Notes: generated from the sequence alone by a model not told the origin. Positions 1-12,083 are shown, counted from the first letter of the stretch. The stretch is DNA of 64,000 nucleotides from Hyaloperonospora brassicae (GCA_947650285.1 CANTFL010000234.1:1-64000); one strand, 5' to 3'. Numbers and translations are program-made.

Positions 1-976
1 TCTAGTGGTTGGAGTCGAAGGGATGGAAGAATCGTATCAAATTGGTTAAGACATAATATAGCTTCTACTTTTGCGTTGGCATCTTTAAATTATAAAACGA
101 TGGCTACCACCAACCTATCCGAAATGACATGAAGCTTTTTAAATTAAATCTTGATCTCACTACTTGCTTACACTTGTAGATACACACGACGGAGAGAGAA
201 AACCGCTACGCGCAAAATGCTTGCTATAGGTGCCATTACAGCCCAATAATTGCGTAGAAATCTCGACTAGAAGATTGCTGAAGTTGAACGAAGGGCAGTA
301 ATATTTGCTGTGGATTGAAAGTATGTTATTTCGCTCATTAACTCGGTAGCTTAAAGCCAATCTCTCGTTCATAGCGTCCAGGTGCGACGCGAATTAGGTT
401 AATTACATCAGGCCGGCTAGTTATTTCAATCACCACGACGCGTTCGTGTATGCATGCCAGCTGTAAGACCAAGCATTTTAAATTGATCTTGCTGGTAGCT
501 GCGCACCGGTGAAATGTAAGGGGGTGGACCTGTTACGTGACATTATCATTACATGATATGATTAAAAAAGAAAATTACATATAGTGTTTCTCAAATACTA
601 TCATAAGACACAAAATTTTCGTGCGGTGACCTAAGAGCCAGCTGGTTGCTTAATACATGAAGTGATAATATCAACCCACGAATAGCCGCTTGACGCTTGT
701 GAAGGTGGTGAGTTGACGTCACGATACACGTTCTCACATGTATATACTTAGAAGTTTAGACTAATTAACAAAGACCGAATTTAGGACTTGACCATATTTA
801 CTACGTTTCACATTCTACTACTACTAAGCTTTATAGTCTTTTAGTAGACAACCTTTCTCTACACAGGTGTATGTGAGGTGACAGAGCATCGACAAACTAT
901 TTTTGTCGGTAAGGATTTGATCGGTACTATTATCAGTTCGTGACTAACAGTTCCCCCGTTCGATTTGCAGAGACAC
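1..976. other. Sequence left of the Copia element, no gene recognised
   Basis: This stretch has only short open frames, none longer than 80 codons, and none resembles a family I recognise. It is AT-rich in places (about 540-620). I see no LTR, terminal inverted repeat, tRNA or splice-site pattern that would support an annotation. It is the left flank of the Copia insertion. Confidence 0.5.
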
Positions 977-1408
977 TGTTCGCGACATCGACAGATCAAC
1001 AGACTGGATCGGGCGTTTGGGAAGGAGGATTCCACGGTGGTGAGTGCGGGTCCGAGTACCGCCGTGTGCAAGTTAATTGTGACTAACACTTACGACCTGG
1101 TGTATGGGTCTCACCAGAAGTGCGATGTGCACGCAGTTACGTTCTCCACAACCACGTAATCTTTTTCATTCTGCATATGAAATAGCAGAGTTTTTACCAA
1201 AGGTATAGTACGAGACGTAATTACCCAGTGTTAAATGAAAATGCAAGCGGTGGAGACATAGCTAAAAATCCGTGACTAAGAGTCACTGGCGTCTACCAGC
1301 CATTTTGTTCGAGATAAGAACTATTTGAATCCAACTCACTTTTCGGGTTTCATCCCCGGCCGTAAGTCGTCGTATTCTTAGTGACAGCTTCATAAGCTAG
1401 TTCAACTT
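977..1408 (+). repeat. 5' LTR of the Copia element
   Basis: It begins TGTT and matches 7111-7542 over its full 432 bp with scattered substitutions and no net length change. The gag frame starts at its 3' edge, so there is little or no leader and no obvious primer-binding site. Confidence 0.85.
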
Positions 1409-1895
1409 TGACACATATGAACCCAAGAAACGACTTCGGATACAATTTCAAGCCCTTCGACGGCTCAAATTATTGGTTATGGAGCTACAAGATGTACCTG
1501 ATGTCGAAGGAGTTGTGGGCCGAAATCGCGCGCGATGAGACAACATGTGAGGCAAAGGAACAGCAAGTCCACTCCACGATTGGTCTTAATCTGAGCGACT
1601 TGCAGTTGATGCATGTCATCTACTCGGCGACTGCAAGAGACGGGTGGGAACGGTTGACCCAATTTTGTAACAGTCAAGATGTGGTAAATCGACTTTGGAT
1701 GAAGGAGAACTTTACCTTGTTCAAGTCTGCAGCATCAAGCACGAGCGGTCTTGTCATGAAGCTGGAAGATCTCGTGATGAAGTTGAAGCGCGCTAACTGC
1801 AGTTTGAGCGAAGAGGACAGGTTCGCGGCAAGGTTGCGGTGTCTACCCTCAAGCTTCGAGAGCCTGGTACAGGCTTTTAGCATGTCCGTCGCAAG
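1408..1895 (+). pseudogene. Copia gag, N-terminal part
   Basis: The frame opens at about 1414 with a Copia gag N-terminus. The pattern FDGSNYWLWSYKM near residue 18 is the usual F-x-G-x-N-Y-x-x-W start of the UBN2/retrotransposon gag family. The next 130 residues are charged and helical as in that family. The frame is cut at 1895 by the start of a solo LTR; the rest of gag resumes at 2964. The role in a live element would be to form the virus-like particle that packages the transcript. Here it is broken and not functional. Confidence 0.85.
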
Positions 1896-2963
1896 TGTGG
1901 TAAAGCGATCTCAAACTTTACCGTTGGGACGGACATGGGAGCCCATAGCCCGTTGGCGTCAGTTAATATTAAAAGGATTCTGGTCGGAAGAATACGAGCT
2001 GGGACGGGTGGCTCACGATCGTGTACTTCTAACGTACAAGATCGCGATATCGCTGGTGACAAGGGTGGGATATGTGGTGAAGCTGAGATGGTTATGTAAA
2101 TAAAGACGAATCTCATCGGAGATCGCAATATCACCCAGAGATCGCGGTATCAGTTAAGTATCACAAGACCGACTAGATAAAGCGAACCCGATCTGAGATC
2201 TCGATCCCAATCTGAGATCTCGATCCCGATTCGATTCGATTTTGAACGATTGGAATTATGCGTACAAGTCGGGTGTAGGCCACGTCAAAGTTCCAGGGAG
2301 AGCGCACTTGGTGTAAGCCACATAGGTACAAAGGTGCGATCATCTGGAGAAAGAGACACGTGGCCTAGAAAGTCGTGATACAGATAGTTCTATCGAGGTG
2401 TTAGTTTTTGTCTGATTGGCAAGCATTAGAAAGAGTTCAATTTTCTTCTGAGAACACGAGTTAACCTTTTATCTGGGTTAGATAACTGACCACCCGACGT
2501 AAGGAAGTGTTACATACTTAAATAAAGTAGTGTTCCTGGATTGTTTGTGCCAGGGATCGAGGACTCTCATACAAAACCCCTAATGCGATTCGACACAGCA
2601 AACAAGTAAAGGCGAAGGGTGCAAGATCGCTAGACGGCTCAAGTGGTCAGAAGTATCGCGAGTCACGTATCTACTTTAAACAAGGCAATTTCATAGAGAT
2701 CAAGTTGATTGATATCGAGCACCTTACAAGTACAACCGCTGTCGTGTGAATATTTCAACGCGACAGTCCCAATCTTTCCACGGTCAAGTTTTGCATTGAC
2801 TCGATTCCACCTGGAAGAATGAAATTCGCCCTACCGACGGGAACACAAGGTGAACGAAGTATACAGCAAGGAATTGGAGTGACCACTCCGTTAGTCGGTC
2901 GGCTGGGGTCCAGTGGAGAGCTGGAATGGACTCCTCCAAACGATCGATCGCCACTCCACCACA
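1896..2963 (+). repeat. Solo LTR of Gypsy element A family, inserted in Copia gag
   Basis: It starts TGTGGTAAAGCGATCTC and ends CACTCCACCACA, the same termini as the LTRs of element A at 13704 and 25445. Shared blocks occur in the same order, for example CGGTCAAGTTTT near 2790 and CCAGTGGAGAG near 2910. It is 1068 bp, against 1076 and 1175 bp for the LTRs of A. The flanks read CAAG before and GAAG after, a near-match to the 4-bp target duplication this family makes. It is clearly more diverged than the LTRs of A, so it is an older insertion. The internal part was lost, presumably by LTR-LTR recombination. Confidence 0.85.
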
Positions 2964-3613
2964 GAAGCATCGATTTTAGTGACCTCGTAAGTAAGTTGAT
3001 TGCCGAAGAAGTGCGCCCGAAGAAGGCTGCGCGGGTAGAAGAAGAAAGGGACCTTTACACAGGCAAGAGTAAGGTTAAGAGATACTCAAAGAAGCAGCAA
3101 AAACGGCGCACGAAAGGCCCATCGTGAGCCTGCTACAACTGTGGCAAGGTCGGACACTACGCTAGAGATTGTCACTCCTTTCGAGGTCCAAGGGAGCAAA
3201 AGTATGAACGGTCTAATTTCTCATTCAACGCTAGCGGAGGATTCGCGAGTGACAGCTGGTCATGGACAGTCGTGCGTCAGGACACATGTGCAAGGATCGG
3301 GATGCGCTCGAAGACTTTGAAGTAGTTAACCATGCACGAAGTACATTAATCGCGAAGAGCGACGTGAAGATGAGCGTCGTTGGAAATGGGACAGTGAAGT
3401 TGCGCATTTGGACAGGGAATGCGTCATTCGACGCTCGACTTGAAAATACAATTCCTTCAAGTTCAAGATTTATTAAAGAACCTGTTTTCGCTCACGGCTG
3501 CGGCAGCCCGCGGCGTGAAAGCGGATATCATGTGCAACGAGTGTGTGGTGAAGCGTGGCGGCATACCGGTCGTAACAGATAGGAAGCAGAGATTCCTATT
3601 GTATTTGACTTGA
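2964..3613 (+). pseudogene. Copia gag C-terminus, CCHC knuckle and protease remnant
   Basis: After the solo LTR the gag frame continues with a basic stretch rich in Lys and Arg (about 3000-3120). A stop at 3124-3126 is followed in the same frame by CYNCGKVGHYARDC (about 3133-3174), a complete C-x2-C-x4-H-x4-C zinc knuckle that binds RNA. Downstream, MDSRASGHMC at 3262 is the aspartic protease active site. The usual D-S-G has become D-S-R, which would remove the catalytic turn. Further frameshifts follow. Confidence 0.85.
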
Positions 3614-3639
3614 ATTATGGTACGGAATGTCACATAGCC

Positions 3640-4370
3640 GGAGACAAGACTGAGCTATGGCATAGAAGACTGGGCCGCGCGTCGTATGGTACATTGAATG
3701 CCATGGTCAATGAAGAAAGGCCAAATGCGCGGATCTGAAGTCGAACGTTGCGTGCGACATATGCGCAACGTCAAAGCAATTGCGCGAGTCATTTGATACA
3801 AGCTAAGAAGAAGCTGAAACCAGGGAGAGTTCGCGCTCAAACTTGGTAATGTGCTCCAACGTTTTAGGACCTATTACGCCAACGTCTAGATCCGGCTTCA
3901 GTTATGTCGTGACTATATCATGACGATGAGCCGGCACGTGATGGTGTATACGTTGCAAAAGAAAAGCGACGTTGCGAGTGCGTATAAGAGGTTCTAACAA
4001 GAGATCAAGACCGCTTTTGGAACAACGATAAAGGTGCTACAAAAAAACGGCGGAGCGTTCCGTAACGCGGCGATGAGCAAACATTTCAAGGCAAATTCTC
4101 CAAGCAAGATTTCACAGTTCCTTACAACCCTGAACAGAACGGGATGGCGGAGCGTATAAATTGCACGCTGGTGGAATTGCCGCGCTGTATTCTTAAGGAA
4201 AACGGTCTCGACAAGTCCTAACGGTGCGAGGCACTATTGACAGCGGCAGACATCCCGAGCATTCTGCCGAATGCGTCGAACAAGAACTCAAGGCCGTACG
4301 ATACGATATTTAAAAAAGGATCTGCGCATCCATCACATGCGCGTGTTTAGTGCGTAATGTTATGCACACG
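3640..4370 (+). pseudogene. Copia GAG-pre-integrase and integrase core remnant
   Basis: ELWHRRLG at about 3650-3673 matches the GAG-pre-integrase motif (LWHxRLGH) found just before Copia integrases. From about 4033 the frame shows QKNGGAFRN, a decayed form of the RSDNGGEF motif around the second catalytic Asp. It is followed by the region where the P-Y-x-P-x-Q-N-G motif belongs, now shifted and carrying stops. The usual R-P-Y-D near 4290 is still readable. The function would have been cDNA integration. No intact catalytic triad survives. Confidence 0.75.
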
Positions 4371-4962
4371 TGTTAAAGGAGAAGAGGCGGAAGCTGGACA
4401 ACTCAGGCGTAAAATCTTTCTTTCTCGGCTGCGCGAAGCACCTAAACGCGTATTGACTTCTAAACACGGACGACGGATCAATTGCAGTTTCAAGAAGAGT
4501 AAGGTTCTCGGAGCACTCCGTTTCTGAAGTTTCGAAAAAACAAAACACGCGAATCTTCGATGTCATTAAAAAGAGAAAAGAGTGGAGGCGCCGTTACCCG
4601 ATGATGAAGACATGGAAACATCGATGACCGAAGAAGCGCTCCGTACACCACCATTACGAGAACAGGACGTCTCAAATATTGATATGGGTAATCGACCAAG
4701 CTAATCCATTTCGACGTGCGCATCCAGCACACCCCGACAACACGGATAAGAAGATTGAATGGTGAGACCGGTACGGAGGAATCGCGGCGTGGTTCGCTAC
4801 GAACAAGGTTTTTTAAACCATTGTCGCGGGCAATCTAATCTGGACGACTATGAAGCTGACTTCGACTTATTTTACTTGTTTTCGGCTAGAGAAGATGAGT
4901 AAAGAGCGTCCAGTGATATAGGTGTGATGAAGAGCGACTAATAGGAGCGGTGGCTGTAGGCA

Positions 4963-5760
4963 ATGAAGACCAAGACGAAGTCGCTTGAAGGACACATCAT
5001 ATGGAAGCTAGTGAACAGATCATCAATCAACAAGACTGTCGGCCGCAAGTGGGTCTCTAAGATCAAGCGCGACCCAAGTGGTGATTCTATCAAGTTCAAG
5101 GCTCGATTGGTTGAAATGGGGTTCACAAAGAGTCCTGAAATTGACTACAATGAGACCTTTGCAAGAGTGGCGCGCAAGGAATCAATCAACATAGTGTTGG
5201 CGATCGCTGCAGCTGAATGCCAGGGGACAGAGAACGTCGATGTTGATACAGCGTTCTTCTATGGTGAAGTGGAAGAAGAGAACTACGTGGACTAATCTGA
5301 CGGCTTTGAGGATGGAGAAACCCAACAAAGAAATGTTTGCTGCAGAAGGCGCTATAAGATACGAAGCAAGATGCGCGGCCGTCGAACAACACGTGTAGCC
5401 AGCACTTAAATGATCAAAGATTAAGTGGCAGTCATAGTACCCGTGTTTCTTCATTCGAGTAACGAGAGAAGAGTTTATCATCATCGTGATCTACGTGGAC
5501 GACTTGATGATGTTTTGCAAAGCGAAGGGACACGCAGCAAGTATCGAGAACTCCGTGAAGGAAGAATTCACCATCAAAGATCTTGGAGTTAAGGTATCAA
5601 GTACTGCCTCGGGATCGAAATTCATTGTAAGCACGAATATGAAATGATTAAGATGAATAAGAAGGCGTATGTTAAGCGAATTTCGTAAAAGTTCGGCGTT
5701 GAGAAACGTAGGAACGTGTACATCTTTGGTGGATTGAATCTCGAAGCTGGTCAAAATGGG
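4963..5760 (+). pseudogene. Copia reverse transcriptase (RVT_2) remnant
   Basis: The 110-codon frame from 4963 is a clear Copia RT N-terminus: W-K-L-V-N-R, then GRKWVSKIKRDPSG, then FKARLVEMGFT, then DYNETFARVAR, then VDVDTAFFYGE with the first catalytic Asp. After a frameshift, IYVDDLMMFCKAKG at about 5488-5530 supplies the YVDD active-site box. EEFTIKDLGV follows and is the usual continuation. Several stops and frameshifts lie between these blocks, so no enzyme can be made. Confidence 0.9.
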
Positions 5761-5845
5761 TCAAGAGGAAGTGCTTGTTACCAGTACTCATAACGTGAGC
5801 TGATGGGCGCATTGATGTACATAGCCACATGTACGCGTATAATGT

Positions 5846-6021
5846 TTGCGAAGTTGGGTAGTTTTGCGAGCGCTACGACAATCCCCACTGGACAGGGGCG
5901 AAGCAAATTGTCAAGTATCTCAAGACGACTCAAATTTAAGCACCGTATTCAGCGGCGTGAACAAGGAAGAGCTGCTTAGATTTGCGGATTCAAACTGGGC
6001 TGGCGACCTCGATACGTGGCG
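5846..6021 (+). pseudogene. Copia RNase H, first half
   Basis: FADSNWAGDLDT at about 5983-6016 is the Copia RNase H motif (usually FxDSDWAGD), with its catalytic Asp. The frame is interrupted straight after by a solo LTR starting at 6022 and resumes at 6571 with the expected continuation. Confidence 0.85.
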
Positions 6022-6570
6022 TGTAACGGGGTACACGTCGACTGGTAGTCGACAATAGGTGTGGTGCACACAAGAGATGGGGTCCCCTTTAAAGTGTTTT
6101 TAGGACACAGTAATAATTGTTGAAGACCGATGTCTGTCAACCATTGATTAAGAGATCTTTTGAGAGGTTTATTCTGGAGATAAGTGAGTAGGTTATTTAC
6201 TTTGTTCGAAGGTGTTCTTTTAGGTTAAAAGAAGAAATAAAATTCAGTTCCCATTTTGATCAACAAAAGACACGTGCCTCTCTGAGGCGTCTTGCGATCG
6301 TAAGGAATTATCAACGCCTTGTTAAGGCAGCTACTCCTTGTGCACTTAGTTCGTTTGATTCTTTGAATCGTTTGGTTCCCCTGGAACAGGGACCGAAAGC
6401 TCTCTGATCTTGTTGACTCTTTGAGTCGGGTTCTTTGAACCAACCCTTAGCTCTCTGAGTTGTTTGACTCTACAAGTCAGGTTCGTAGCCCCGCTTTGGG
6501 GTAGAACCAAAGTTGCTCGTTGAGCGTTAACGCCGTTCTCTGACTAAAGGAGCTGTCTAGCTCCGCTATG
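6022..6570 (+). repeat. Solo LTR of a second, unrelated Copia-like family
   Basis: A 549-bp block separates two halves of the RNase H domain. It begins TGTAACGGGGTACACG. Its last bases, CCGCTATG, look like a mutated inverse of the start (the inverse would be CCGTTACA). The 5-bp flanks are TGGCG before and TGGCA after, a one-mismatch target duplication. Neither end resembles the host Copia LTR or the Gypsy LTRs. Identification as an LTR rests on the termini, the flanks and the clean interruption of the host domain. Confidence 0.7.
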
Positions 6571-6990
6571 TGGCATTCGACAAGAGGATGTATTTTATTT
6601 CTCGACGGCAGCGCGATATCGTGTAATTTGAAGTGGATGTCAACGGTCGCGACCTCAAGCACTGAAGCAGAGTACATGAGCCTGTACAGCGCGACGCATT
6701 AAGGAATTTGGCTTCGACGCCTGCTCAAGGACCTGAACTACCGCCCCAGAATAGAGAAGACAAATATTTAGGACAATTGAGGGTATGTTGCCCTGGACAA
6801 GATCCTTTGTATTACTCGCGCACGAAGCACAACGTTATCAAGTTTCACTTTCTACGTGATTAGGTTGCAATTACAGTGATCTCTCTCCAGTCTAATCCGA
6901 CAGAAGAAATCGTCGCAGATGAATTTACCAAGTCACTTTCGAGAGCCAAGCACACCAAGTTCATAATAAGTCTGGGCATGGGGGTGTAGG
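6571..6990 (+). pseudogene. Copia RNase H, second half and pol C-terminus
   Basis: STRGCILFLDGSAIS, then VATSSTEAEYMSL at about 6645-6680, is the Copia RNase H STEAEYMAL signature with a catalytic Glu. RTKHN-like and NPTEEIVADEFTKSLSRAKH motifs (about 6820-6960) are the typical pol tail. A purine-rich stretch, GGGCATGGGGGTGTAGGG, at about 6974 is the likely polypurine tract, although it lies ~120 bp before the LTR rather than next to it. Stops and shifts are present. Confidence 0.85.
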
Positions 6991-7110
6991 GCACACACAT
7001 TGCACTCACATAAAGAGAGAGTGTTAACGAGTAATGTTGCGGCGACAGTTGCATGAAGTATATTGCATATTAGCACTACATATTTCCTTTGGCAGGGTTA
7101 TACTGTGTAA

Positions 7111-7542
7111 TGTTAGCGACATCGGCAGGTCAACTTACTGGCTCAGGCGTTTGGGAAGGAGGATTCCACGGTGGTGAGTGCGGGTCCGAGTACCGCAGTG
7201 TGCAAGTTATTTGTGACTAACACTTACGACCTGGTGTTTGGGGCTCACCAGAAGTGCGATGTGCACGCAGTTACGTTCTCCACAACCACGTAATCTTTTT
7301 CATTCTGCATATGAAATAGCAGAGTTTTTACCAAAGGTATAGTACGAGACGTAATTACCCAGTGTTAAATGAAAATGCAAGCGGTGGAGACAGAGCTAAA
7401 AATCCGTGACTAAGAGTCACTGGCGTCTACCAGCCATTTTGTTCGAGATAAGAACTATTTGAATCCAACTCATTTTTCGGTTTTCATCCCCGGCCGTAAG
7501 TCGTCTTATTCTTAGTGACAGCTTCATAATCTAGTTCAACTT
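7111..7542 (+). repeat. 3' LTR of the Copia element
   Basis: It is a direct repeat of 977-1408. It starts TGTTAGCGACATCGG and similarity ends at CTAGTTCAACTT. Differences are point substitutions only. Confidence 0.85.
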
Positions 7543-10500
7543 CCATACATAGCATTCGTATGCACGTTTAAGGACGCAACTGGCGCCATTTTCGGCCAAG
7601 AATCTACTTTTTTAGACACAGTGCATTGTCAAAGATAAGCGTATGGTCGCAAAATCGGCTGATAAGGTTTGTCGGTCTAGGTCTTGCATGCATGTCTACT
7701 CTTTGTGATGACAAAATTCGAACCAAGTTCGCTTTGTTTGCCGTATTCCTTCTTCTCCCCTGAATGAGGGAAGTAATCAAGTGCACATTATTGTAAAATC
7801 ATGTATTTTCGTAGATGATTTTTTGATGATATAATTGACATGCACTAAGATACAAGGTGCTAAAATCTTTGTTATCGGGTAGAGATGGTGTGGGCTAGAC
7901 CTCTGTGTAGTGGTGGTAATGCTCGAGCTTTAAAGTGCCGTCCAGCTCCTTGGAAGGCGTTGAACGCTTTATATCCGTATATATATAATCACGCAGACGG
8001 CTATGACCATTCGTAGGCAACCGTGCGTGTACTTACGTACAGTAAGCGAAAAAAAGACACCCATTAGTAGGCAGCCGTGTGTACACAAGTGCGAAGATCT
8101 TTTTTCCAGAACCGAAAAATAGCGGTTGTTGCTGTTCCTGCGATATACCATAACTGAGAGTTTTGATACACCAACTGACATATAAAGAACTATGTTGGCA
8201 GGTATCACATATTTTGTTACCCGCGTGGCGGTGCTTGATTATTACATGAAACCGTTCCACGATGATTCAATGTCTATATAAGCGAGCGAATACAATTTTC
8301 TTGAATTGAAGGAAGCTGACCACAATCGATAAAACATCATATCGCTTCTAATCATACCTTGCAACGGATTATTGGTTTAGATAAGGAGGCGGGTTTCAAT
8401 ATGCTGCTTTTTCGTGATCCATTCCGTCCCATTCATGCTGCACATTACCATCATAGTCGTACGCGGGTTAATCACATTGCACGTAAGTTTGCGAGCAACC
8501 GCCCAATAAAAATCACTCTTGAAGCTTGCCATATTAAACTACGTGTGATATCGCGGGCGAATTGGTCTTGGTCAGTCACCACTTGTAAAACCTCAATTTC
8601 CATACAGTTCCCAAATGCATAGGTTGTCATTGTCACCAGTTTTAGTCTTTATTTGTCGTCACCGTCATTAGTACTAGCCGTCATTCAAAGGTGGGAAAAT
8701 CGTCGCCCGTTTTAATCCAATACATATAGGACGATATTCGAGTTCAAGCGTACATGAATTGACTCCTACTTCATTCAACTTAGCACGTTACCGCTTCATT
8801 TGTGGGAATGACTGTGGAATGGATTGCCGTACAGCAATTTTGTCACACGAAATTGAACAGATTTATATGCCTACGCGAAGGTCGGCGACATGCGTTGTCC
8901 ACGTCATCAATAGAAGATAGATGAGTGATGTTATATACATGATGCGTGGAATTACAGGAACTGGAATCGGCATCCTTTTTTCTGACATCTTAAAGAGATC
9001 TGCATAATTGAAGAAATCGCCTGATTACGCGCGGATCGGGCAATGAGATTAGGATTTGAATTTATTACCTCTTCGTATTGGGACTTTCAGCCACCTTTTT
9101 ATCAAAAGGTACGATCTATGAAGATTTCAATGCGGTAGGAGCCGCTCAAACTGGATACGGCGTCGTGGGTGCGGCGGATGACCCAGTTCCTGTCAAAGTA
9201 ACTATCATAGACGCTTGAGCTTGATTGTCTTGGTCATTTTGTAGTTGCAGCCTGCTTGCCGTCATTTCCTAAATTTCCGCCAAGCTGCCAAAAAGGCGTG
9301 GACAACTATGAAGCCTTCTAATTCCGTTAGGAAGTTACCAGGATACTATGGGCTAATATTGATACAATGTCTAGCACTACCTCCCAAACGGACGAACTAG
9401 CCACCGCATTGCACTGTCATAGTGCTTTAGAATGATAAGCCATCCAAATCAAATGAATCGCTCCATTCTGCGTAAGAATATATTAGTACGCCAATTCCAC
9501 CGCCAATCCCCACAAAGTAGAACTTTGGGCGTTGTATGTGCAGATATGGGGTCTTTCGGATCCAACTTTGATGCGCCATATTCCTGGAAGTACGCGGTAA
9601 GCCTTTCGAAGTATGAGAAATGGGCGACGATATGAAACTTTACTGTATACTCCGTGTATGCATCGACGTGGGGTCCTGTCAAGTACAAACTACCGGGCAC
9701 AGATAGATCCATTTGCGGTCGGACGCATATTGGCCACCCGGTACACAGCGTTCCAAAAGATAACGTTGACGTAAGAAGAAAATCACGCTTCTTATCTCTG
9801 TAAAAGAGAAAAGATACATACATCGCTTTAGTGGATTGTAGCTAATCGTCTTGGCGAGTTTGTATAAATATACCATAGCTCTGTCATGATCACATTCAAT
9901 CGACTTGCGTTCATCAACGTACTCTCGGTAACTAAATTATGTACGTAGGCGACAAGCCGAAATGTAGATATTACTACGCAGTCTAAAAAACACCTTCCAA
10001 TTACGCTCGAATTGTCCTGTGTGTAAGTCTCGCTCCTTCGCGTCGAGAACGATCTTCAAAAATTCAGACAAGCGTCTGCAGACTATGCCGATGTTCGCAA
10101 GCCGATTTAGAATGCTACACCCGTTCTGCTCTTCGTCAGGAATTCAGCTGCTTGAATGGATTTTTCCAGATGCAAGCAAAGCGCCCGCCAATTCTCGAAA
10201 CATTGTGCGTTGTACACTACCAAGTCAAACGTGAATGTTTTGTATGTATACATGTGGTTTCGTGGTCGATAAGATAGCTTGAAGGATAGTACATCCACCC
10301 TGGTAACCTTCGCCCACTAATTCGTTAGTGTTAGATTGTCTCATTCGACTTTGGTAATCATGTGAGTTGCAGAATGAACTCGAAGGTCTATTTGGTGTTG
10401 TACAGAATATGAGTCGCCTTTCTGGAAATCTAGTCTTTCATTGCTTATGAGGTGCGTCGCAGCTGCACAATGTTCCTCGAAGAAATGGTAAATAATACCT

Positions 10501-11232
10501 TTTTGTCGCTGTGTAATTGTAGAACCAATTTTCTCCCGGAAAACGAGTGCAGTATATGTCTCAGCTGTGTCATTAATTATAGCATATAGTTCAGATAGCA
10601 TTGACATCCTCGAATTTCGTTGAGATCCATAAAGAGCTACTTTACGATCCTCTACCATCCCTTCATTCATTACCTGTGGAAGACCCTCCAATGACGGCTG
10701 GTCCTGTGTCTTTGCTCTCGCTTCGGGGATCGTGCTTCGAAAATTATAAGACATGATCAACCTACGAAGATTTCCCCCGGATTCAGTGCCGCCAGGCGTA
10801 AGTGGATGAGGCGTCAGCTGCCCCACGTGATTTCAATTTGATGAGGAATGCGATTGAGCCCAATGTGCTACAAGAACACGGTTCACCGATTCTGCTCTGC
10901 ACTGATCTTCTAGTTTTGGTTTTAGGCACTTTTAGATTTAGATAATCAACAGCACCAAGTACGAACGAGTATGTGTCTGAACAAGATCATAAACTCGAGT
11001 GATCATGGACGCATTCACAAGGCATGTGACTTACACCGACCAAAATGCGAACTAACGTTTATTTAGTATCAACACGGAGAAAATCCTGCGTATCTAATGA
11101 AATGGAATTCTTTACCCTCTATTAGAGTCACACCTGCAACGCATTGTTGGTGGCTGAAGCGACGATGATTTTGGGAGTGGTACATCACATTGTACACGTA
11201 CCAAGGTAATGAATGAATCACATAAAGTATAA
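7543..11232. other. Region between the Copia and hAT elements, no confident gene
   Basis: Nothing here matches a family I recognise. Open frames that may be gene remnants are 8359-8622 (+), 9449-9823 (-) and 10341-10826 (-). On the plus strand near 9080-9220, a 40-codon run (LSATFLSKGTIYEDFNAVGA and onward, ending VKVTIIDA) has a codon-like flavour but is bracketed by stops. A short imperfect direct repeat (GTAGGCARCCGTGYGT) occurs at 8015 and 8069. I cannot assign a function to any of it. Confidence 0.4.
10341..10826 (-). other. Orphan open reading frame, 161 codons
   Basis: This is the longest open frame outside a recognised element between the Copia and hAT copies. It reads as a hydrophilic protein with no signal peptide, membrane segment or recognisable domain. 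A possible Inr- or TATA-like promoter is not evident. It may be chance, a decayed host gene or part of an unknown repeat. Low confidence that it is expressed. Confidence 0.25.
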
Positions 11233-11404
11233 TAAGGGCTCCTAATCGGGGTTATTTGGGGGTTGAGGGCACCCCCTAGACCCCCCCAAGGGATACCCAT
11301 TCCACGGGCCCCATAAGGGGTCTTCGGGGTGCAATGCAACACGTGCTCTGTCTTCCTTGTGTAATTGTCCAAAAGTAATGTAACGCTCATCATTTGAGTC
11401 GATT

Positions 11405-11965
11405 ATGTATGTGTCACTAGTGTTAATGTCGCTTCGTGACGAAGAATCGCGCTTACAGTGGACATCACATTTTGTGTCCGCGACACTGACTGGTCCGTGT
11501 GTAGTACCCTTCGAGTTCAAGCACAGGATATAGTGTTTATGACACTAGTTTGTGTGTGTTAAAATTAGTGTCTATGACTCTATATAAAGCAAATTTAGAA
11601 TTAGTGTCTTCGCCATTGTGTATCGAAGTGAGGACCAAGATCAATATAAATACTAAATCCAAATAGGAGCATATTAAGCCGAGGGTACCTCCGCAAATTT
11701 TGTGGGCACGTTGTTAAGTTTTCGTCTTGCGAGCGATCTACATATATTCGGGGGTGAAGGCCGAGAATGAGGCTGTGTATGGTTGCTCTTCAGTAGTGCG
11801 ACAATGCATTTGTTGTGGTTGTACTTTAATCAGAATCACCATTTTGACATATCTAATTCGGATTTGACCAACATTTTTGTATATTGAAATTGATTCACAC
11901 GTGAATTAGTGTCCAGGACACTTATTGTGGTGCGACACTATTTCTTAACGGACACTAAATACCGT
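11405..11965. repeat. Cluster of AGTGTC/GACACT subterminal motifs of the hAT element
   Basis: At least eight copies of a TTAGTGTC-like motif or its inverse fall in 560 bp: near 11415, 11478, 11541, 11565, 11603, 11906, 11936 and 11951. Several are paired as hairpins, for example AGTGTCCAGGACACT at 11906. Subterminal arrays of short motifs are the usual binding sites of hAT transposases, so this is the likely function. Binding is inferred. Confidence 0.5.
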
Positions 11966-12083
11966 GAGCACTGTAGCAAATAAGAACAAACACTGAATTA
12001 AAACGACAAAACCCTGTCTCTGCCCATATTTGCCCTGTTTGCCTCGACCTGTGCCATGCCCCATGTCTTAAACCAGTGCCGAC

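Larger units (their letters stand above)
977..7542 (+). mobile_element. Degenerate Ty1/Copia LTR retrotransposon
   Basis: Two direct repeats of 432 bp (977-1408 and 7111-7542) flank a decayed gag-pol. The remnants run gag, CCHC knuckle, protease, GAG-pre-integrase, integrase, reverse transcriptase, RNase H. Integrase before reverse transcriptase is the order that defines Ty1/Copia. The LTRs are still about 95% alike by eye, but the coding part is full of stops and frameshifts. Two solo LTRs from unrelated elements interrupt it (1896-2963 and 6022-6570). Removing them leaves about 4.95 kb, a normal Copia length. No convincing target duplication is visible around the outer ends. The element cannot make its own proteins. 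Confidence 0.9.

Noticed and set aside
8006..8086. Short direct repeat GTAGGCARCCGTGYGT as a mobile-element end
   Set aside because: Two copies 54 bp apart with no terminal symmetry or flanking duplication.
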